The notes beneath the pieces were generated by a model. It was given only the letters and a program-made list of their open reading frames with translations, did no database searches and was not told where the DNA came from. Both the position numbers and the translations under genes were made by a program. From Anaerostipes faecalis (GTDB lineage Bacteria; Bacillota; Clostridia; Lachnospirales; Lachnospiraceae), in the NCBI RefSeq assembly GCF_018982945.1, contig NZ_JABRXE010000006.1:62001-126000 (forward strand): 64,000 nucleotides of DNA, in the 5' to 3' direction. Every line of letters starts with the position of its first letter. Within the stretch, counting starts at the first letter, position 1. Positions 36,338-46,722 of this stretch are shown here, piece by piece.

Positions 36338-36918
36338 CGTCCTTCACCTCCTTTAAAGGTAAACTCCTGATATTCTTTTTCTAACGCACCTTTAAAAGAA
36401 TTATCAATCAATATATTCCTACCTGGAATTACTGCCCGGATTCCTCCAATAAAATCATCTTCACTGATCAGAATCGTCATTCCGGTACGTTTTTCCAGTT
36501 TTTCTTTTTTATCTTTATCTGCCGCTGAAATATAAAGGGTCAGCGGCTGTCCCTGGGCAAACCTTGCTGCCTTGGTTATATAAGAAATCAGAAGCTCCTC
36601 ATATTCTTTCGTCTTCATATACTGATGCATCAAATCTGAAACTTCCTGAAACAGCTGATTTTTTAACACATACTGTATCTGGCTAAATTCCCGCCGTAAC
36701 TTTAGCTGGTCTTTAGATGCGGCAGTATTTAACTGCTGTCTTGCAGATGTGGTCTCAGCCTTAATCCTGGTATCAGCCTGTCGGATTGCTTCCTGTTTAT
36801 GTGTTTCAAATATATTTTCTAATGCTTTTTTATGCTGTGCAATAATTCCATTTCCCTGGCTTCTGGCCTCTTCCATGGCAGCACCTTGCAAATGTGAAAT
36901 TTTTTCTTCGATTGTCAC
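36334..36918 (-). CDS. ntpE: V/A-type ATPase subunit E
   Basis: About 194 residues; peripheral stalk subunit. The N-terminal two-thirds form a long charged helix (EARSQGNGIIAQHKKALENI onward), and the C-terminal part is the globular domain with ILISEDDFIGGIRAVIPGRN, conserved in subunit E. GTG 36918 is chosen because GAAGG lies 8 bases before it; GTG 36927 is an alternative. Confidence 0.9.
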   Translation of the reverse strand: MTIEEKISHLQGAAMEEARSQGNGIIAQHKKALENIFETHKQEAIRQADTRIKAETTSARQQLNTAASKDQLKLRREFSQIQYVLKNQLFQEVSDLMHQYMKTKEYEELLISYITKAARFAQGQPLTLYISAADKDKKEKLEKRTGMTILISEDDFIGGIRAVIPGRNILIDNSFKGALEKEYQEFTFKGGEGR

Positions 36919-36946
36919 CTTGGTCACCTTCTTTCTTTGACCAGTC

Positions 36947-37255
36947 TTATAATTTCAGACCAATTGCCTCATTTACGTAAGAAGTGATAAAATCTTTTTT
37001 ACGTCCGGTTCCATGACGATCAGGAATCTCTATTAATAGTGGCATCTGTCGTTCCAGCTTAATCTCATCAATCAGTTCTGGAAATTCACGGCCAAATTTT
37101 TCTGTGAGCAGAACAATTCCTATCGATGTATCACTCATTGCCTTTTCCAGTGCTTTTTTAAGTTCCTCTTTTTCATGAACAACTACTCCATCCACCCCGG
37201 CCAGACGCATACCTGTCAGAGTATCTACATTATCACTGATTAAATACATTTTCAT
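36947..37255 (-). CDS. ntpG: V/A-type ATPase subunit F
   Basis: 102 residues; small rotor subunit with a CheY-like fold (KMYLISDNVDTLTGMRLAGV at the start, GIVLLTEKFGREFPELIDE in the middle, LPLLIEIPD-like strand later). It sits between K and E, as in other clostridial operons. The symbol follows Enterococcus hirae naming, where NtpG is subunit F. Confidence 0.88.
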   Translation of the reverse strand: MKMYLISDNVDTLTGMRLAGVDGVVVHEKEELKKALEKAMSDTSIGIVLLTEKFGREFPELIDEIKLERQMPLLIEIPDRHGTGRKKDFITSYVNEAIGLKL

Positions 37256-37272
37256 AGAAAATCACGTCCTTA

Positions 37273-37719
<447 letters not shown>

Positions 37720-39669
37720 CTATTTGATTCTTTCTTTTGTTTTTTCGTTAAATGGCTTAAATTCTCTTCCTGAGCCCTTATAAAAACGACTGAACATTTC
37801 ATAATATTCCAGACGCAGTACCTGGATTCCAACAACCAGTCCCTCCAGTCCGCTGACCAGAATATTTCCTAAAACAATAACGATCCAGTTGGGATTTTCT
37901 GCTCCTTCCGTTATTCCTCCAAGCATCAAAACAACTTCCATCATTGCCGCATGGCTAACAGCAAATGCTCCAATACGAACAAAAGAAATAGTGTTGGAAA
38001 AGAAACTCAGCATAGTTTCAAATAACTCAAAAAATCCCTGTACCAGAAACATTCCCATTCCACTTTCAATCTTAACTTTTTTTCCTTTTATCTTCTGCCC
38101 AAGAGGCTCCTTCAATAAAAATAAAAGTACTGGTATTCCAAGGAAAATTATCATCATAATATTTCCAGGAGTTCTGTGTCCTGTCATATATAAAACAATG
38201 GTCAGCACAAGAAATCCATAAAATACAAGTCCCGCCAGTCCATTAGGACTAAACAGCAGATTTTCTGTATCTCCCTGCTTTTTCGCATTGATAATCTGAA
38301 AGACCATCGCCATTAAAATTAATCCCATGCCAAAAGCAACCGCCACAATAAAGACCGTATTTAACTGACCTACAAAAGGAAGATTTGTCATGGCTTTCAT
38401 TGGAGACAACCACAGAGGCTTTATTATGGTACCTTCAAATCCAAAGAAACTTCCGTACATAAAACCAAAAAAGATTGAAAAAATACCTGCAACAGAAATA
38501 ATTCCCGCCAGATTAATTTTTTTCGTCAGATACAAAAGTCCTCCTCCACAAAACAGACATAACCCCTGGCCTACATCTCCAAACATTGCTCCAAAAATAA
38601 ATGTATAAGTCAAAGCTACAAATATGGTTGGATCCATTTCATCATGTGCCGGAAGTCCATACATGCGTATGAACATTTCAAAAGGTTTGAAAAACTTTGG
38701 ATTTTTAAGCTTTGTAGGCGGATCTCCAAAATATTTTTCTCGTCCTTCTTCTACCACAATGGTAATCCGGTCATCGTTTTTTGTCTCCTCAACAAATGAC
38801 TCTACATCCTCCTCGCTCATCCATCCGCATAAGATATAATAATCTTCCTGTTCATTTTCCATTCGTGCTGCCATTTTCCGCACATCAAAATTAGTGGACA
38901 ACTCCGCTAATTTCTCTTTTGCACCCAGAATTCTGGCTGCATGACTGGAAAGATATTCTCCGATTTTTTTCTGAACAGCATAAATCTGCTGATCCAGAAG
39001 TTCTATCTGCTCTTCCATATTCCGGCAAATTACTGATGGTATACCCTCATTGTCATCCGGTATATTTATTAATTGAAAATGCAGCGATTTAAAAACAGAG
39101 TCAACCTTTCCCATTTCCAGATGAGCTGCAAAATAACATCCATAAACATAATTCTCATCTCTACTGCTTTCTATAAAAACGGCATTAAGGTCATCAAACA
39201 GATATTTCTCCATTTTGTAATAATGATCCAGACCGATTCGTCCAAATCGAACTTTCAGGTAATGGTAATTCAAGACTTCTGCAACATTCAGTTCTAACGC
39301 CTTAAACGGCTCAAAAATATGCAGTTTTTCAAGAATACCATCTTTTTCTTTCTTTAACCTCTCTTCCTGTTCTTTTAACTCCAGATAATCATGATTTAAA
39401 TTCCTTATCAGTGTAATCATCTCTTCCGAAGAAAGCGATGTGTCCGCTGGTATATCCTTATTTTTCAGCTTTCCGGCATATTGTTCTGCCTTTGATAATG
39501 GTTCTTTGTAAGGATTCAGTTCCATAAAAGGCATCAGATTATCCGTTGTTTTTAATTCAGTGATTGCATTTTCCAGCTGTATTTCATATTTCGATAAATA
39601 TTCATTACTCACCCGGTCAATATCTGTCCTTGGGCCGGAAATGCTTAGGAATTTCATTTTTACAATCAT
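37720..39669 (-). CDS. ntpI: V/A-type ATPase stator subunit I
   Basis: 649 residues; membrane stator, equivalent to eukaryotic subunit a. The N-terminal cytoplasmic half is coiled (about 1-310). The C-terminal half has about eight helices, beginning MDPTIFVALTYTFIFGAMFGDVGQGL, and ends LSNTISFVRIGAFAVSHAAM-like then EGLVVGIQVLRLEYYEMFSRF, with the conserved Arg of the ion channel. GGGAGG precedes the ATG, which overlaps the subunit C stop. Confidence 0.94.
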   Translation of the reverse strand: MIVKMKFLSISGPRTDIDRVSNEYLSKYEIQLENAITELKTTDNLMPFMELNPYKEPLSKAEQYAGKLKNKDIPADTSLSSEEMITLIRNLNHDYLELKEQEERLKKEKDGILEKLHIFEPFKALELNVAEVLNYHYLKVRFGRIGLDHYYKMEKYLFDDLNAVFIESSRDENYVYGCYFAAHLEMGKVDSVFKSLHFQLINIPDDNEGIPSVICRNMEEQIELLDQQIYAVQKKIGEYLSSHAARILGAKEKLAELSTNFDVRKMAARMENEQEDYYILCGWMSEEDVESFVEETKNDDRITIVVEEGREKYFGDPPTKLKNPKFFKPFEMFIRMYGLPAHDEMDPTIFVALTYTFIFGAMFGDVGQGLCLFCGGGLLYLTKKINLAGIISVAGIFSIFFGFMYGSFFGFEGTIIKPLWLSPMKAMTNLPFVGQLNTVFIVAVAFGMGLILMAMVFQIINAKKQGDTENLLFSPNGLAGLVFYGFLVLTIVLYMTGHRTPGNIMMIIFLGIPVLLFLLKEPLGQKIKGKKVKIESGMGMFLVQGFFELFETMLSFFSNTISFVRIGAFAVSHAAMMEVVLMLGGITEGAENPNWIVIVLGNILVSGLEGLVVGIQVLRLEYYEMFSRFYKGSGREFKPFNEKTKERIK

Positions 39670-40748
39670 TCCGTACTACCTCCCTGCTGTCTGGAATCTA
39701 GGGTGTCCGGATCTGAAATATATTTAAGAGTCTCTCTTTCTGACAGCCCATATCGAATACATTCCAGAGCCGTTGTTATCTTGTTAATTTCTTCTTCTTT
39801 CAAAAATAAATATCCTTGCAGACTTGCCAGCGAATATGGATGATTCCGGAAAGCCGTTACAAAAATATGCTTTAGACATTGATCAACAACCTTCTCAACA
39901 TTATATTCTTCATTAAACTGATAGTTTCTTCCATAAAATGTCTGATTTAATATCCGGAAAAACTCACCAACTGAAGGAGCCTCTACCAATGCCTTAAACT
40001 GCTCCTCCGGCAGCCTATATTGTATGGGAATCATTAATGTATAAATATCCGGCGGTGTCATATGATAATATTTTTTTGCTCTGTAAATCCATTGCAGATT
40101 CAGTAAATCTATTTTAATACCAAGATCTTTTTTCAGTATCGCTTCATCACTTTTGCTCCATGCATGCTTTCTGGTTTTCCACATATTTGAAAAATAATAT
40201 AAATCCAAAGCAAGATCATAATCAAATAATGTTTCTGCCCCAGTGTCCCGGATCTTTGCCAATGGCTCATAATATTCCGTTCCTCTTAGATTATCCACCA
40301 AACCACTGATATCTTTTGAAGTAATCAATCTATCAATACTGATATCTGAATATTTATTAAAAAACGGTTTTTTATAATCCAGATCAAATGGTACATCGTA
40401 ATGATTAAACACAATGCGAAAACAATATCTTATCAGATCTGCTTCATACCTCTTCATAAATATCTTTAAAAATTCTTTCTGTTTCATATTAGAAAACCGG
40501 TACAGACTTGTATAATCGTTGTACAATGACTGAATCAGAATTTTTTCAATATTCCCCCGATGATAAAGAGATTCATCCATCTGATCAATTAACGGGCCAT
40601 AGGATTTGGTATGCTGCAGATAATGAATAATATCTGTTACCGTTTGCATTGATGCAATGGTTTCATAATCATCAGGTTTAAGCAATCTGGCACGCATGGC
40701 ATGAATTTTGGTTACGATTCCACTATATGCCATAACACTTCCTATCAT
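39666..40748 (-). CDS. ntpC: V/A-type ATPase subunit C (V0 d-like)
   Basis: 360 residues, entirely helical; it couples the rotor shaft to the membrane ring. The family start is clear: YSGIVTKIHAMRARLLKPDDYE, then IEKILIQSLYNDYTSLYRFS and the late EVNKITTALECIRYGL-like segment. The ATG overlaps the preceding stop (ATGA) with GAGGT just upstream. Confidence 0.92.
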   Translation of the reverse strand: MIGSVMAYSGIVTKIHAMRARLLKPDDYETIASMQTVTDIIHYLQHTKSYGPLIDQMDESLYHRGNIEKILIQSLYNDYTSLYRFSNMKQKEFLKIFMKRYEADLIRYCFRIVFNHYDVPFDLDYKKPFFNKYSDISIDRLITSKDISGLVDNLRGTEYYEPLAKIRDTGAETLFDYDLALDLYYFSNMWKTRKHAWSKSDEAILKKDLGIKIDLLNLQWIYRAKKYYHMTPPDIYTLMIPIQYRLPEEQFKALVEAPSVGEFFRILNQTFYGRNYQFNEEYNVEKVVDQCLKHIFVTAFRNHPYSLASLQGYLFLKEEEINKITTALECIRYGLSERETLKYISDPDTLDSRQQGGSTE

Positions 40749-41062
40749 AATGATACCTCAATAATTTTTAATAAAATCTCCTTTGCATACTTCTGATGAT
40801 TCTTTTCAAAATCCTTTTTCAGAAATTCTATTTCCCTCTCATTTTGTTTTCTTTGCTTCTCCAAAAGATTATCTATATTTTGTTGTAATTCCGATCGAAT
40901 TGCCTCCAGCTTCTTCTTTGTTTCCTCTTCAAGATCATGATCAAACTGATCTCTCTTTTCCTGCATTTCATGCTCCAGCTCATGTTTATTATCCTCCGCA
41001 TTCTCAACAATAGCACGAGCCGTCATTTCAATGTCAGCCAGTTGTTTAGCAATAACACTCAT
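40745..41062 (-). CDS. ntpF: V/A-type ATPase subunit G/H, peripheral stalk
   Basis: 105 residues, almost one continuous charged coiled coil (ADIEMTARAIVENAEDNKHE onward). It is the first gene of the ATPase operon, as the stalk subunit is in Enterococcus, and the partner of subunit E. AAAGGAGG precedes the ATG. Confidence 0.85.
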   Translation of the reverse strand: MSVIAKQLADIEMTARAIVENAEDNKHELEHEMQEKRDQFDHDLEEETKKKLEAIRSELQQNIDNLLEKQRKQNEREIEFLKKDFEKNHQKYAKEILLKIIEVSL

Positions 41063-41183
41063 AACAAAGCCTCCTTTCTGACAATTTTTCTATAGTCTTT
41101 ATTGTATCCCTCTTCCTTATTCTTTACCAGTCTTTCCGTTATTCTTTGTACTTATTTTATGATTTTTTACCGTATACAATACA

Positions 41184-41227
41184 CAAAAAAAGAGGCAGTC
41201 AAATCTTTAGGATTTCACCGCCTCTTT
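41184..41227 (-). terminator. Terminator after the Fn3 protein gene
   Basis: AAAGAGGCGGTGAAATC pairs with GATTTGACTGCCTCTTT around a 5-base loop, followed by seven T on the minus strand. Confidence 0.88.
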
Positions 41228-41237
41228 GCTGATTTTT

Positions 41238-43535
41238 TTAAATTGTTTTCTTCATGACAGTACTATATGGTCCATAATATCTTCGGCCGCCAATTTTTTT
41301 ATAACTTCTGACTTTAAAATAATATGTATTTCCGGTTTTTAATTTTCCCGTTGTATAAGCTGTACCAGAAGTTGTTTTCTTTTTCTTAAAACTATTTGAT
41401 CTATTCACAGACATATAAACCTGATAGCCGCTGGTAAGAGAGACTTTTTGCCATGTTATTTTAATGCTCTTATAATACTTTTTTGTTTTAACTTTATATA
41501 CTTTTCCCGGAACAGCTTTACAGGATACTTTCTGACTATAAGCTGCCGGTATTTTTTTAGATGTTTCACTGGCTTTTACCCGATAGTAATATGTTTTCCC
41601 TGCTCTTGTATTACGATCAATATAGGTTGTTTTACTATTACTACTTGTTTTTCCGATATACCGATAGGTTCCATTTCTTGAACTGCTTTTGTAGACACGA
41701 TATCCTGTTGCTCCTCCAACTCTGTTCCATTTTAGATAAATTTGTTTATCCTTGTAGGATTTTGCCTGGAATTTTGATGGTGCAGCCAGTCGAGGTTTAT
41801 GTTCTGATAGTAAATATGTGGAATTATGGGTAATATTATATTCTGCGTAATAATCCTTTGCCACTTTCGCATTACTTCCCATATTTTCTATTTCTCCGTC
41901 GTCATAGTAGCTTAAAAGCAGTTTTTGACCACTTTCACCATATTTTTCGAATAAATACTCATAATTTACCCTCATTTCAACTTTTCCCGGCAGCTTCCCA
42001 TTGTCGGCATAACACATATATAAAATATAAGAATCATCCGCAAATCCATATTTAGCCCCTGAAACTTTTTTAATCTCAGATGTCAGATCAATATCTTTAC
42101 ATGCAGACTTTTTAATGTTCTTTCCATTGAAAACCCATTGAACATCCTCATCCTCAAAAACCAGAGTTTTATTCTGACCTGCAATAGCCTCAAAAAGCGC
42201 CTTTTTTGCCCACTTACTATACCTGCAGTCCAAAACTGCAGTCTGTCCCTCTTTCATAGCCTTCATTTTTTCTACTGCTGTTTTAGGGTTTCCTACACTT
42301 CCGTAATAGGTAATCTGATAGGAACTGGAAATTTCAATTTCTTTATCTTCAAAACCTGATACATCATTCAATAGCCGATTGGCTCCGCCATATGAATTGT
42401 CTTTATAATATGCGGTCATTTTACCGGATTTTCCAACCAGCAGTACACTCTCCACATGCCATTTCCCAACACCAAAAAACGGACTGATTGGCAGCTTGAT
42501 TCTGTTCATTCCAGGTTTCAGTATCTGCTCATGATTCCATGAAAGAGTTTTCTGCTGTCCTTTTTCATTTTCCAGTGTTACCTGAACACTGGCACCATTA
42601 GGATCTCCACCTATTTTTATATCCAAAGATAACACACCTGGAGTCAAGATCTTTGATGAGTTAATATGTATTTCCTCCAATGTAGGAGCAGATGGTGCAT
42701 TTGTGACAGTAAAAGAGGAACAATACTGATTCCACGGTTCCTCTGATGTAAAATAAAATCTTTCATTTTCATTATGATCTGCTAAAACAATTGCTGTTAA
42801 ATGATTTCTTCCATTGTTCAAAGATTTTAAATTAAATTTAATATTTTTTGTTTCACCATTTTTTACAGAATAATATTCTGCCGTATTTGGACCACCATCT
42901 TCTGATTCATAACATATTCCGATACTTGCCAGACCACTGCCCTTTTCGGTAATTTCAAAATCCATATACATCCCTTTACGGATATCTATATTCTCCGGAT
43001 TCCTTATGGAGAATTTATGTAATTCAGGAGGTGTAATATCTCTGTCTGGGTCATAATTTGTCTTGGTAACTTTTACCGTTTTTGTACTGTTTTTCCATAC
43101 CTCTGGATAAGCTGACGGATCCAACGAGGAATCTATAGACAAGAAATTCTCATTTCCATCAGCTAATAAAATGCCTCTTACTTTGTAGGTTCCCGGTTTT
43201 ATTTTCTCATTATTTTCGGTAACTACAACATGTACTTTTCTTGTTCCAGTGAATATAGGTTCTCTTCCAAATCCATACTCGGCTGTAAATCCCTGTCCTG
43301 CTTCATTTTCAAAAAATATCTGAACCTCTGTTACACCAGTTCCCTCCTCTACCAGGTTTAATTCAATATCAAATCCTTCTCCTCTTTTTGCATTCACCTC
43401 ATCAGGATTCAAAATTCGAAAACTTTTTAACACCGGAGCAGTATCATCATACCCGGTATCTGCCAATGTAGTAACAGAGAGACAAATCACTAAAACAGCT
43501 GTTAAAACCAGGCTAATTATCCTTTTTGTTTTCAC
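41238..43535 (-). CDS. Secreted protein with two C-terminal fibronectin type III-like domains
   Basis: 765 residues with a signal peptide (about 1-26, IISLVLTAVLVICLSVTTLA). Two beta-rich repeats follow (about 30-275), each with a FxIxNPexxxxxxG pattern (FRILNPDEVNAKRGEGFDI; FSIRNPENIDIRKGMYMDF). A central unknown region comes next, then two Fn3-like repeats (about 600-765) with LKWNRVGGATGYRVYKSSS and ITWQKVSLTSGYQVYMSVN and a very basic, Tyr-rich composition. There is no sorting signal. The GTG start at 43535 overlaps the DUF4179 gene. It is the likely output protein of the sigma factor operon. Confidence 0.8.
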   Translation of the reverse strand: MKTKRIISLVLTAVLVICLSVTTLADTGYDDTAPVLKSFRILNPDEVNAKRGEGFDIELNLVEEGTGVTEVQIFFENEAGQGFTAEYGFGREPIFTGTRKVHVVVTENNEKIKPGTYKVRGILLADGNENFLSIDSSLDPSAYPEVWKNSTKTVKVTKTNYDPDRDITPPELHKFSIRNPENIDIRKGMYMDFEITEKGSGLASIGICYESEDGGPNTAEYYSVKNGETKNIKFNLKSLNNGRNHLTAIVLADHNENERFYFTSEEPWNQYCSSFTVTNAPSAPTLEEIHINSSKILTPGVLSLDIKIGGDPNGASVQVTLENEKGQQKTLSWNHEQILKPGMNRIKLPISPFFGVGKWHVESVLLVGKSGKMTAYYKDNSYGGANRLLNDVSGFEDKEIEISSSYQITYYGSVGNPKTAVEKMKAMKEGQTAVLDCRYSKWAKKALFEAIAGQNKTLVFEDEDVQWVFNGKNIKKSACKDIDLTSEIKKVSGAKYGFADDSYILYMCYADNGKLPGKVEMRVNYEYLFEKYGESGQKLLLSYYDDGEIENMGSNAKVAKDYYAEYNITHNSTYLLSEHKPRLAAPSKFQAKSYKDKQIYLKWNRVGGATGYRVYKSSSRNGTYRYIGKTSSNSKTTYIDRNTRAGKTYYYRVKASETSKKIPAAYSQKVSCKAVPGKVYKVKTKKYYKSIKITWQKVSLTSGYQVYMSVNRSNSFKKKKTTSGTAYTTGKLKTGNTYYFKVRSYKKIGGRRYYGPYSTVMKKTI

Positions 43536-44586
43536 CTATAATCTCTCCCTTCTCCACTTTAATACTGTCACCAGATACCTTTGTTTCCTTTTGACTTCCA
43601 TCTGACTGTTCCTGTATTTTTACAGGACTAAATACCATTTGATCCGTATCCGAATCTGTCAGCTCATAATAAACCGTTCCCTTAAATTTTCCCTGATTTT
43701 CTTCCTGAAGCTGGGCATCCAGAGTGACATACTCTCTTCCATTTTCATCTGATAATTCAAAAGTCATAAACTCCTTAGGATCTTCTGCTTTCCACCTATA
43801 ATCTACTTTCATATACCAGACATCCAGCGTTATTTTAGAAATACAATATTCCTCTTTCTCGGGACCCTGTATCCACTTGTAATTCAAATTCAATGTTTTC
43901 TGCTGGTAAATTCTATCTGGTTTAAATGTAACACTTATACTGTCTTCTGTCACCCTCTTCTGACCTTTTTCTTCTAAAAGTTCCAGGTTACATATGACAT
44001 CTTCTTTTAGCAATTTCTTCAACTGACCGGTATTCTCTGTTTCATAGGATATGTAATATTCCTCTGCCTGCTTTTCAGAAGAAACCGGCATATATGCTGC
44101 CTGTCGTAATGAAATTTCTGTACCTTTTTTTGTTTTTAACAGTACATCTCCCGGATATATCTCTGTGGCTGTTCCTTTTGATTTTACTATATAACGCAGA
44201 TTTATGCCTTTATCAGTTAAAACTGCATCTTCAATCCAAATCTTTCCCCCGCTTTTTGTTACTGCTTCCTGCTCAATTGAAATATCATACCTGGAAGCAT
44301 TTATCTCATATTTTTCTGGAACAGTCATAAAAAATCTTTGATATACGCTGTAAATTGCTGCAGAAACCGGTGTCTTGACTCCTATGAAAATAATACTAAA
44401 AAACAACATTGCAAAAACAGCCGCACGCATTATCTGTTGTTTTACGATTTTGCGATGTACTTCTGTCTCAGGTCTTTTCTCTTCTTTCTGAATATTTGTC
44501 AAATTTTCTACTAGTTTTTGCTGGAAATCTTTTTCCGGCTGAATGCGAGATAATATGTTACAATATTCATTTTTTAACTGTTTCAT
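43513..44586 (-). CDS. DUF4179 membrane protein, probable anti-sigma factor
   Basis: 357 residues. There is a cytoplasmic N-terminal helix region (1-50), one membrane helix (IMRAAVFAMLFFSIIFIGVK, about 51-70), then a large extracytoplasmic part starting with the DUF4179 pattern (YSVYQRFFMTVPEKYEINA; VTKSGGKIWIEDAVLTDKGI). Proteins of this design directly follow ECF sigma genes, and here it overlaps the sigma stop as ATGA. Sequestering the sigma factor until an envelope signal arrives is inferred. Confidence 0.82.
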   Translation of the reverse strand: MKQLKNEYCNILSRIQPEKDFQQKLVENLTNIQKEEKRPETEVHRKIVKQQIMRAAVFAMLFFSIIFIGVKTPVSAAIYSVYQRFFMTVPEKYEINASRYDISIEQEAVTKSGGKIWIEDAVLTDKGINLRYIVKSKGTATEIYPGDVLLKTKKGTEISLRQAAYMPVSSEKQAEEYYISYETENTGQLKKLLKEDVICNLELLEEKGQKRVTEDSISVTFKPDRIYQQKTLNLNYKWIQGPEKEEYCISKITLDVWYMKVDYRWKAEDPKEFMTFELSDENGREYVTLDAQLQEENQGKFKGTVYYELTDSDTDQMVFSPVKIQEQSDGSQKETKVSGDSIKVEKGEIIGENKKDN

Positions 44587-45071
44587 TTATCTCCCTCCTT
44601 TTCCAGCTGCAACTTCAGTTTCTTCCTTGCCCTGGATAACCAGGTCGTTACTGTAGAAACCGGTTTCTTAAGAATAGTACTGATTTCTTTAATGGCATAT
44701 CCTTCATAATAATACAAAAACAACACTGCCCTGTATTTTTCAGGCAATTCCTCTATTTTCTCCAGAAGATCTCCTTCTTCTTTTGTAAAATCCGGAATAT
44801 CATATGATAAAGGTTCTGTTTTTCTCCTTTTCACTGCCTTTATATAATTAATGGACGTATTGATCGTTACCCGGATCAGCCACGCCTTTTCATGGTTTTC
44901 ATTCTCAAACCATGGCTTTTTTGTAATCAGCCGAATCATAACCTCCTGTACCACATCTTCTGCATCTGGCACACTTTTCGTATAAGTAAATGCCAGACGA
45001 ATTAGAGTTGGGGTATAGACTTCTACGATACGGCTAATCTCATCTTCCGTATATTCTTTAACTTTCATCAT
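44583..45071 (-). CDS. ECF-type RNA polymerase sigma factor
   Basis: 162 residues. Region 2: RLAFTYTKSVPDAEDVVQEVMIRL (about 26-50). Region 4: LPEKYRAVLFLYYYEGYAIKEIST with the helix-turn-helix ILKKPVSTVTTWLSRARKKL (about 108-155). It is the first gene of a three-gene operon with the putative anti-sigma factor and a secreted Fn3 protein. ECF operons of this kind are often self-activating; I see no clear cognate promoter. Confidence 0.93.
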   Translation of the reverse strand: MMKVKEYTEDEISRIVEVYTPTLIRLAFTYTKSVPDAEDVVQEVMIRLITKKPWFENENHEKAWLIRVTINTSINYIKAVKRRKTEPLSYDIPDFTKEEGDLLEKIEELPEKYRAVLFLYYYEGYAIKEISTILKKPVSTVTTWLSRARKKLKLQLEKEGDK

Positions 45072-45210
45072 ACCTGCAAGTATTCCCCTGTTTATTCTTT
45101 CATGAAATCTTATCTACTAAAAATACAATTGAAAAAAGAGAAATATCTCAAAAAGAAATAAATTATTTATATCCCTATTTTTTTAATCCATGTAACTACA
45201 TCTTTATACC

Positions 45211-45286
45211 AAAAAAGAGCCTTCGTCCAAAAACAATCTGCACAAGCGCAGCGCGGAAGCCGTTTTGGACAAAGCCTCTTTTTTTA
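45211..45286 (-). terminator. Terminator of the amino-acid ABC operon
   Basis: A long stem: AAAGAGGCTTTGTCCAAAAC pairs with GTTTTTGGACGAAGGCTCTT (few mismatches), with further pairing inside and T tracts at both ends. It lies just past the ATPase gene stop. Confidence 0.88.
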
Positions 45287-45291
45287 ATCTT

Positions 45292-46014
45292 TTATAACAC
45301 TTTACTTAAAAATGTTTTTGTTCTTTCTTCTTTTGCATGGTCAAAGATATCTTCTGGAGTTCCCTCTTCCATAATGATTCCTTCATCCATGAAAAATACA
45401 CGGTCAGCCACTTCTCTGGCAAATCCCATTTCATGGGTTACAACTACCATGGTCATTCCTTCCTGAGCCAGTTGTTTCATTACTTCCAGAACTTCTCCTA
45501 CCATCTCAGGATCCAGTGCAGAAGTCGGCTCATCAAACAGCATAACTTCTGGTGATAATGCAAGAGATCTTGCAATTGCTACTCGCTGTTTCTGTCCTCC
45601 TGATAATTGTACCGGATAATTGTCTGCTTTGTCTGCAATACCTACTCGCTCCAGCAATTCCATAGCCTTTACTTTTGCTTCTTCTTCACTCATCATCTTA
45701 TGACGAATCGGTGCAAGTGTAACATTATCAAGAATCGTCATGTGCGGAAACAGATTAAAATGCTGGAATACCATTCCCACACCTTTTCTCAGCTGATCCA
45801 CATTAAGATTCTGATCCATCAGATTTGTTTCTCCAATGACAATTTCACCTTTTGTAGGCTGCTCCAACAGATTCAAACATCTGAGAAATGTACTTTTTCC
45901 TGAGCCAGATGGTCCAATAACACAGACACATTCTCCTTTTTCAATATGACAGTCAATACCTTTTAATACTTCCAGTTCTCCAAAACTCTTATGCAAATCT
46001 TTAACGGATATCAC
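45292..46014 (-). CDS. Polar amino-acid ABC transporter ATP-binding protein
   Basis: 240 residues, the usual GlnQ/HisP length. Walker [18 protein letters not shown] loop: [13 protein letters not shown]. Signature: [16 protein letters not shown]. Walker [16 protein letters not shown] loop: [13 protein letters not shown]. It is a polar amino-acid-type importer ATPase. The GTG start at 46014 has AAGGAGG 9 bases before it and overlaps the permease stop by 14 bases. Confidence 0.93.
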   Translation of the reverse strand: MISVKDLHKSFGELEVLKGIDCHIEKGECVCVIGPSGSGKSTFLRCLNLLEQPTKGEIVIGETNLMDQNLNVDQLRKGVGMVFQHFNLFPHMTILDNVTLAPIRHKMMSEEEAKVKAMELLERVGIADKADNYPVQLSGGQKQRVAIARSLALSPEVMLFDEPTSALDPEMVGEVLEVMKQLAQEGMTMVVVTHEMGFAREVADRVFFMDEGIIMEEGTPEDIFDHAKEERTKTFLSKVL

Positions 46015-46687
46015 TTTGTCTCAGCCTCCTTTCTACTGCATTTAATCCAAATGTCAAAAGTTTGACTAAAACATAATAGATAACCGCACAGCCAATCAGT
46101 GGCATAAACAATGTATATGTTCTTGACATAACAAAATCAGATGCTTTTGTTAAATCCTGAATGGAAACATATCCTAAGATTGCGGTTTCCTTTATAAGTA
46201 CGATAAATTCATTACCCAGTGCAGGAATAATATTTTTAATAGCCTGTGGAAGAATGATATCTCTCATGGTCTGCCCATAGGACAATCCCAAAGAGCGACC
46301 TGCTTCCATCTGTCCATTATCAACGGCCATAATCCCAGCACGAATAATCTCTGCCACATAAGCAGAACTGTTAATACCAAATGTCACGATACCTGCTACA
46401 ATTCCCATCTGTGTCTGGAACACAAGGAAATAAATAATCAGCAACTGCACAACAGTTGGTGTTCCACGAATGATGTCGATGTAAATATTAGCAATAACAG
46501 AAAACAAAGTTTTTCTTCCTTTTCTCACTTCTGTCATTTTCATAATTGCCAGAATCATTCCAAGAAGAACTCCCAGAATAACCGCAGCAATCGAAACACC
46601 AATAGTTACTTTTAAACCATCCAGGAACATCTCGTAACGGTTTGCCTTTATGAATACTTTATAAAAATCTGCTGCAAATTGGTCCAT
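46001..46687 (-). CDS. Polar amino-acid ABC transporter permease
   Basis: 228 residues, about five membrane helices. The His/Glu/Gln/Arg permease signature is present: [20 protein letters not shown] at the start, [20 protein letters not shown], and the EAA loop [28 protein letters not shown] lies upstream of the ATG. Partner of the ATPase and the binding protein in the same operon. Confidence 0.93.
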   Translation of the reverse strand: MDQFAADFYKVFIKANRYEMFLDGLKVTIGVSIAAVILGVLLGMILAIMKMTEVRKGRKTLFSVIANIYIDIIRGTPTVVQLLIIYFLVFQTQMGIVAGIVTFGINSSAYVAEIIRAGIMAVDNGQMEAGRSLGLSYGQTMRDIILPQAIKNIIPALGNEFIVLIKETAILGYVSIQDLTKASDFVMSRTYTLFMPLIGCAVIYYVLVKLLTFGLNAVERRLRQSDIR

Positions 46688-46722
46688 ACTGCTAAACGCC
46701 CTTTCTACTTTCTAAGGCAAAT

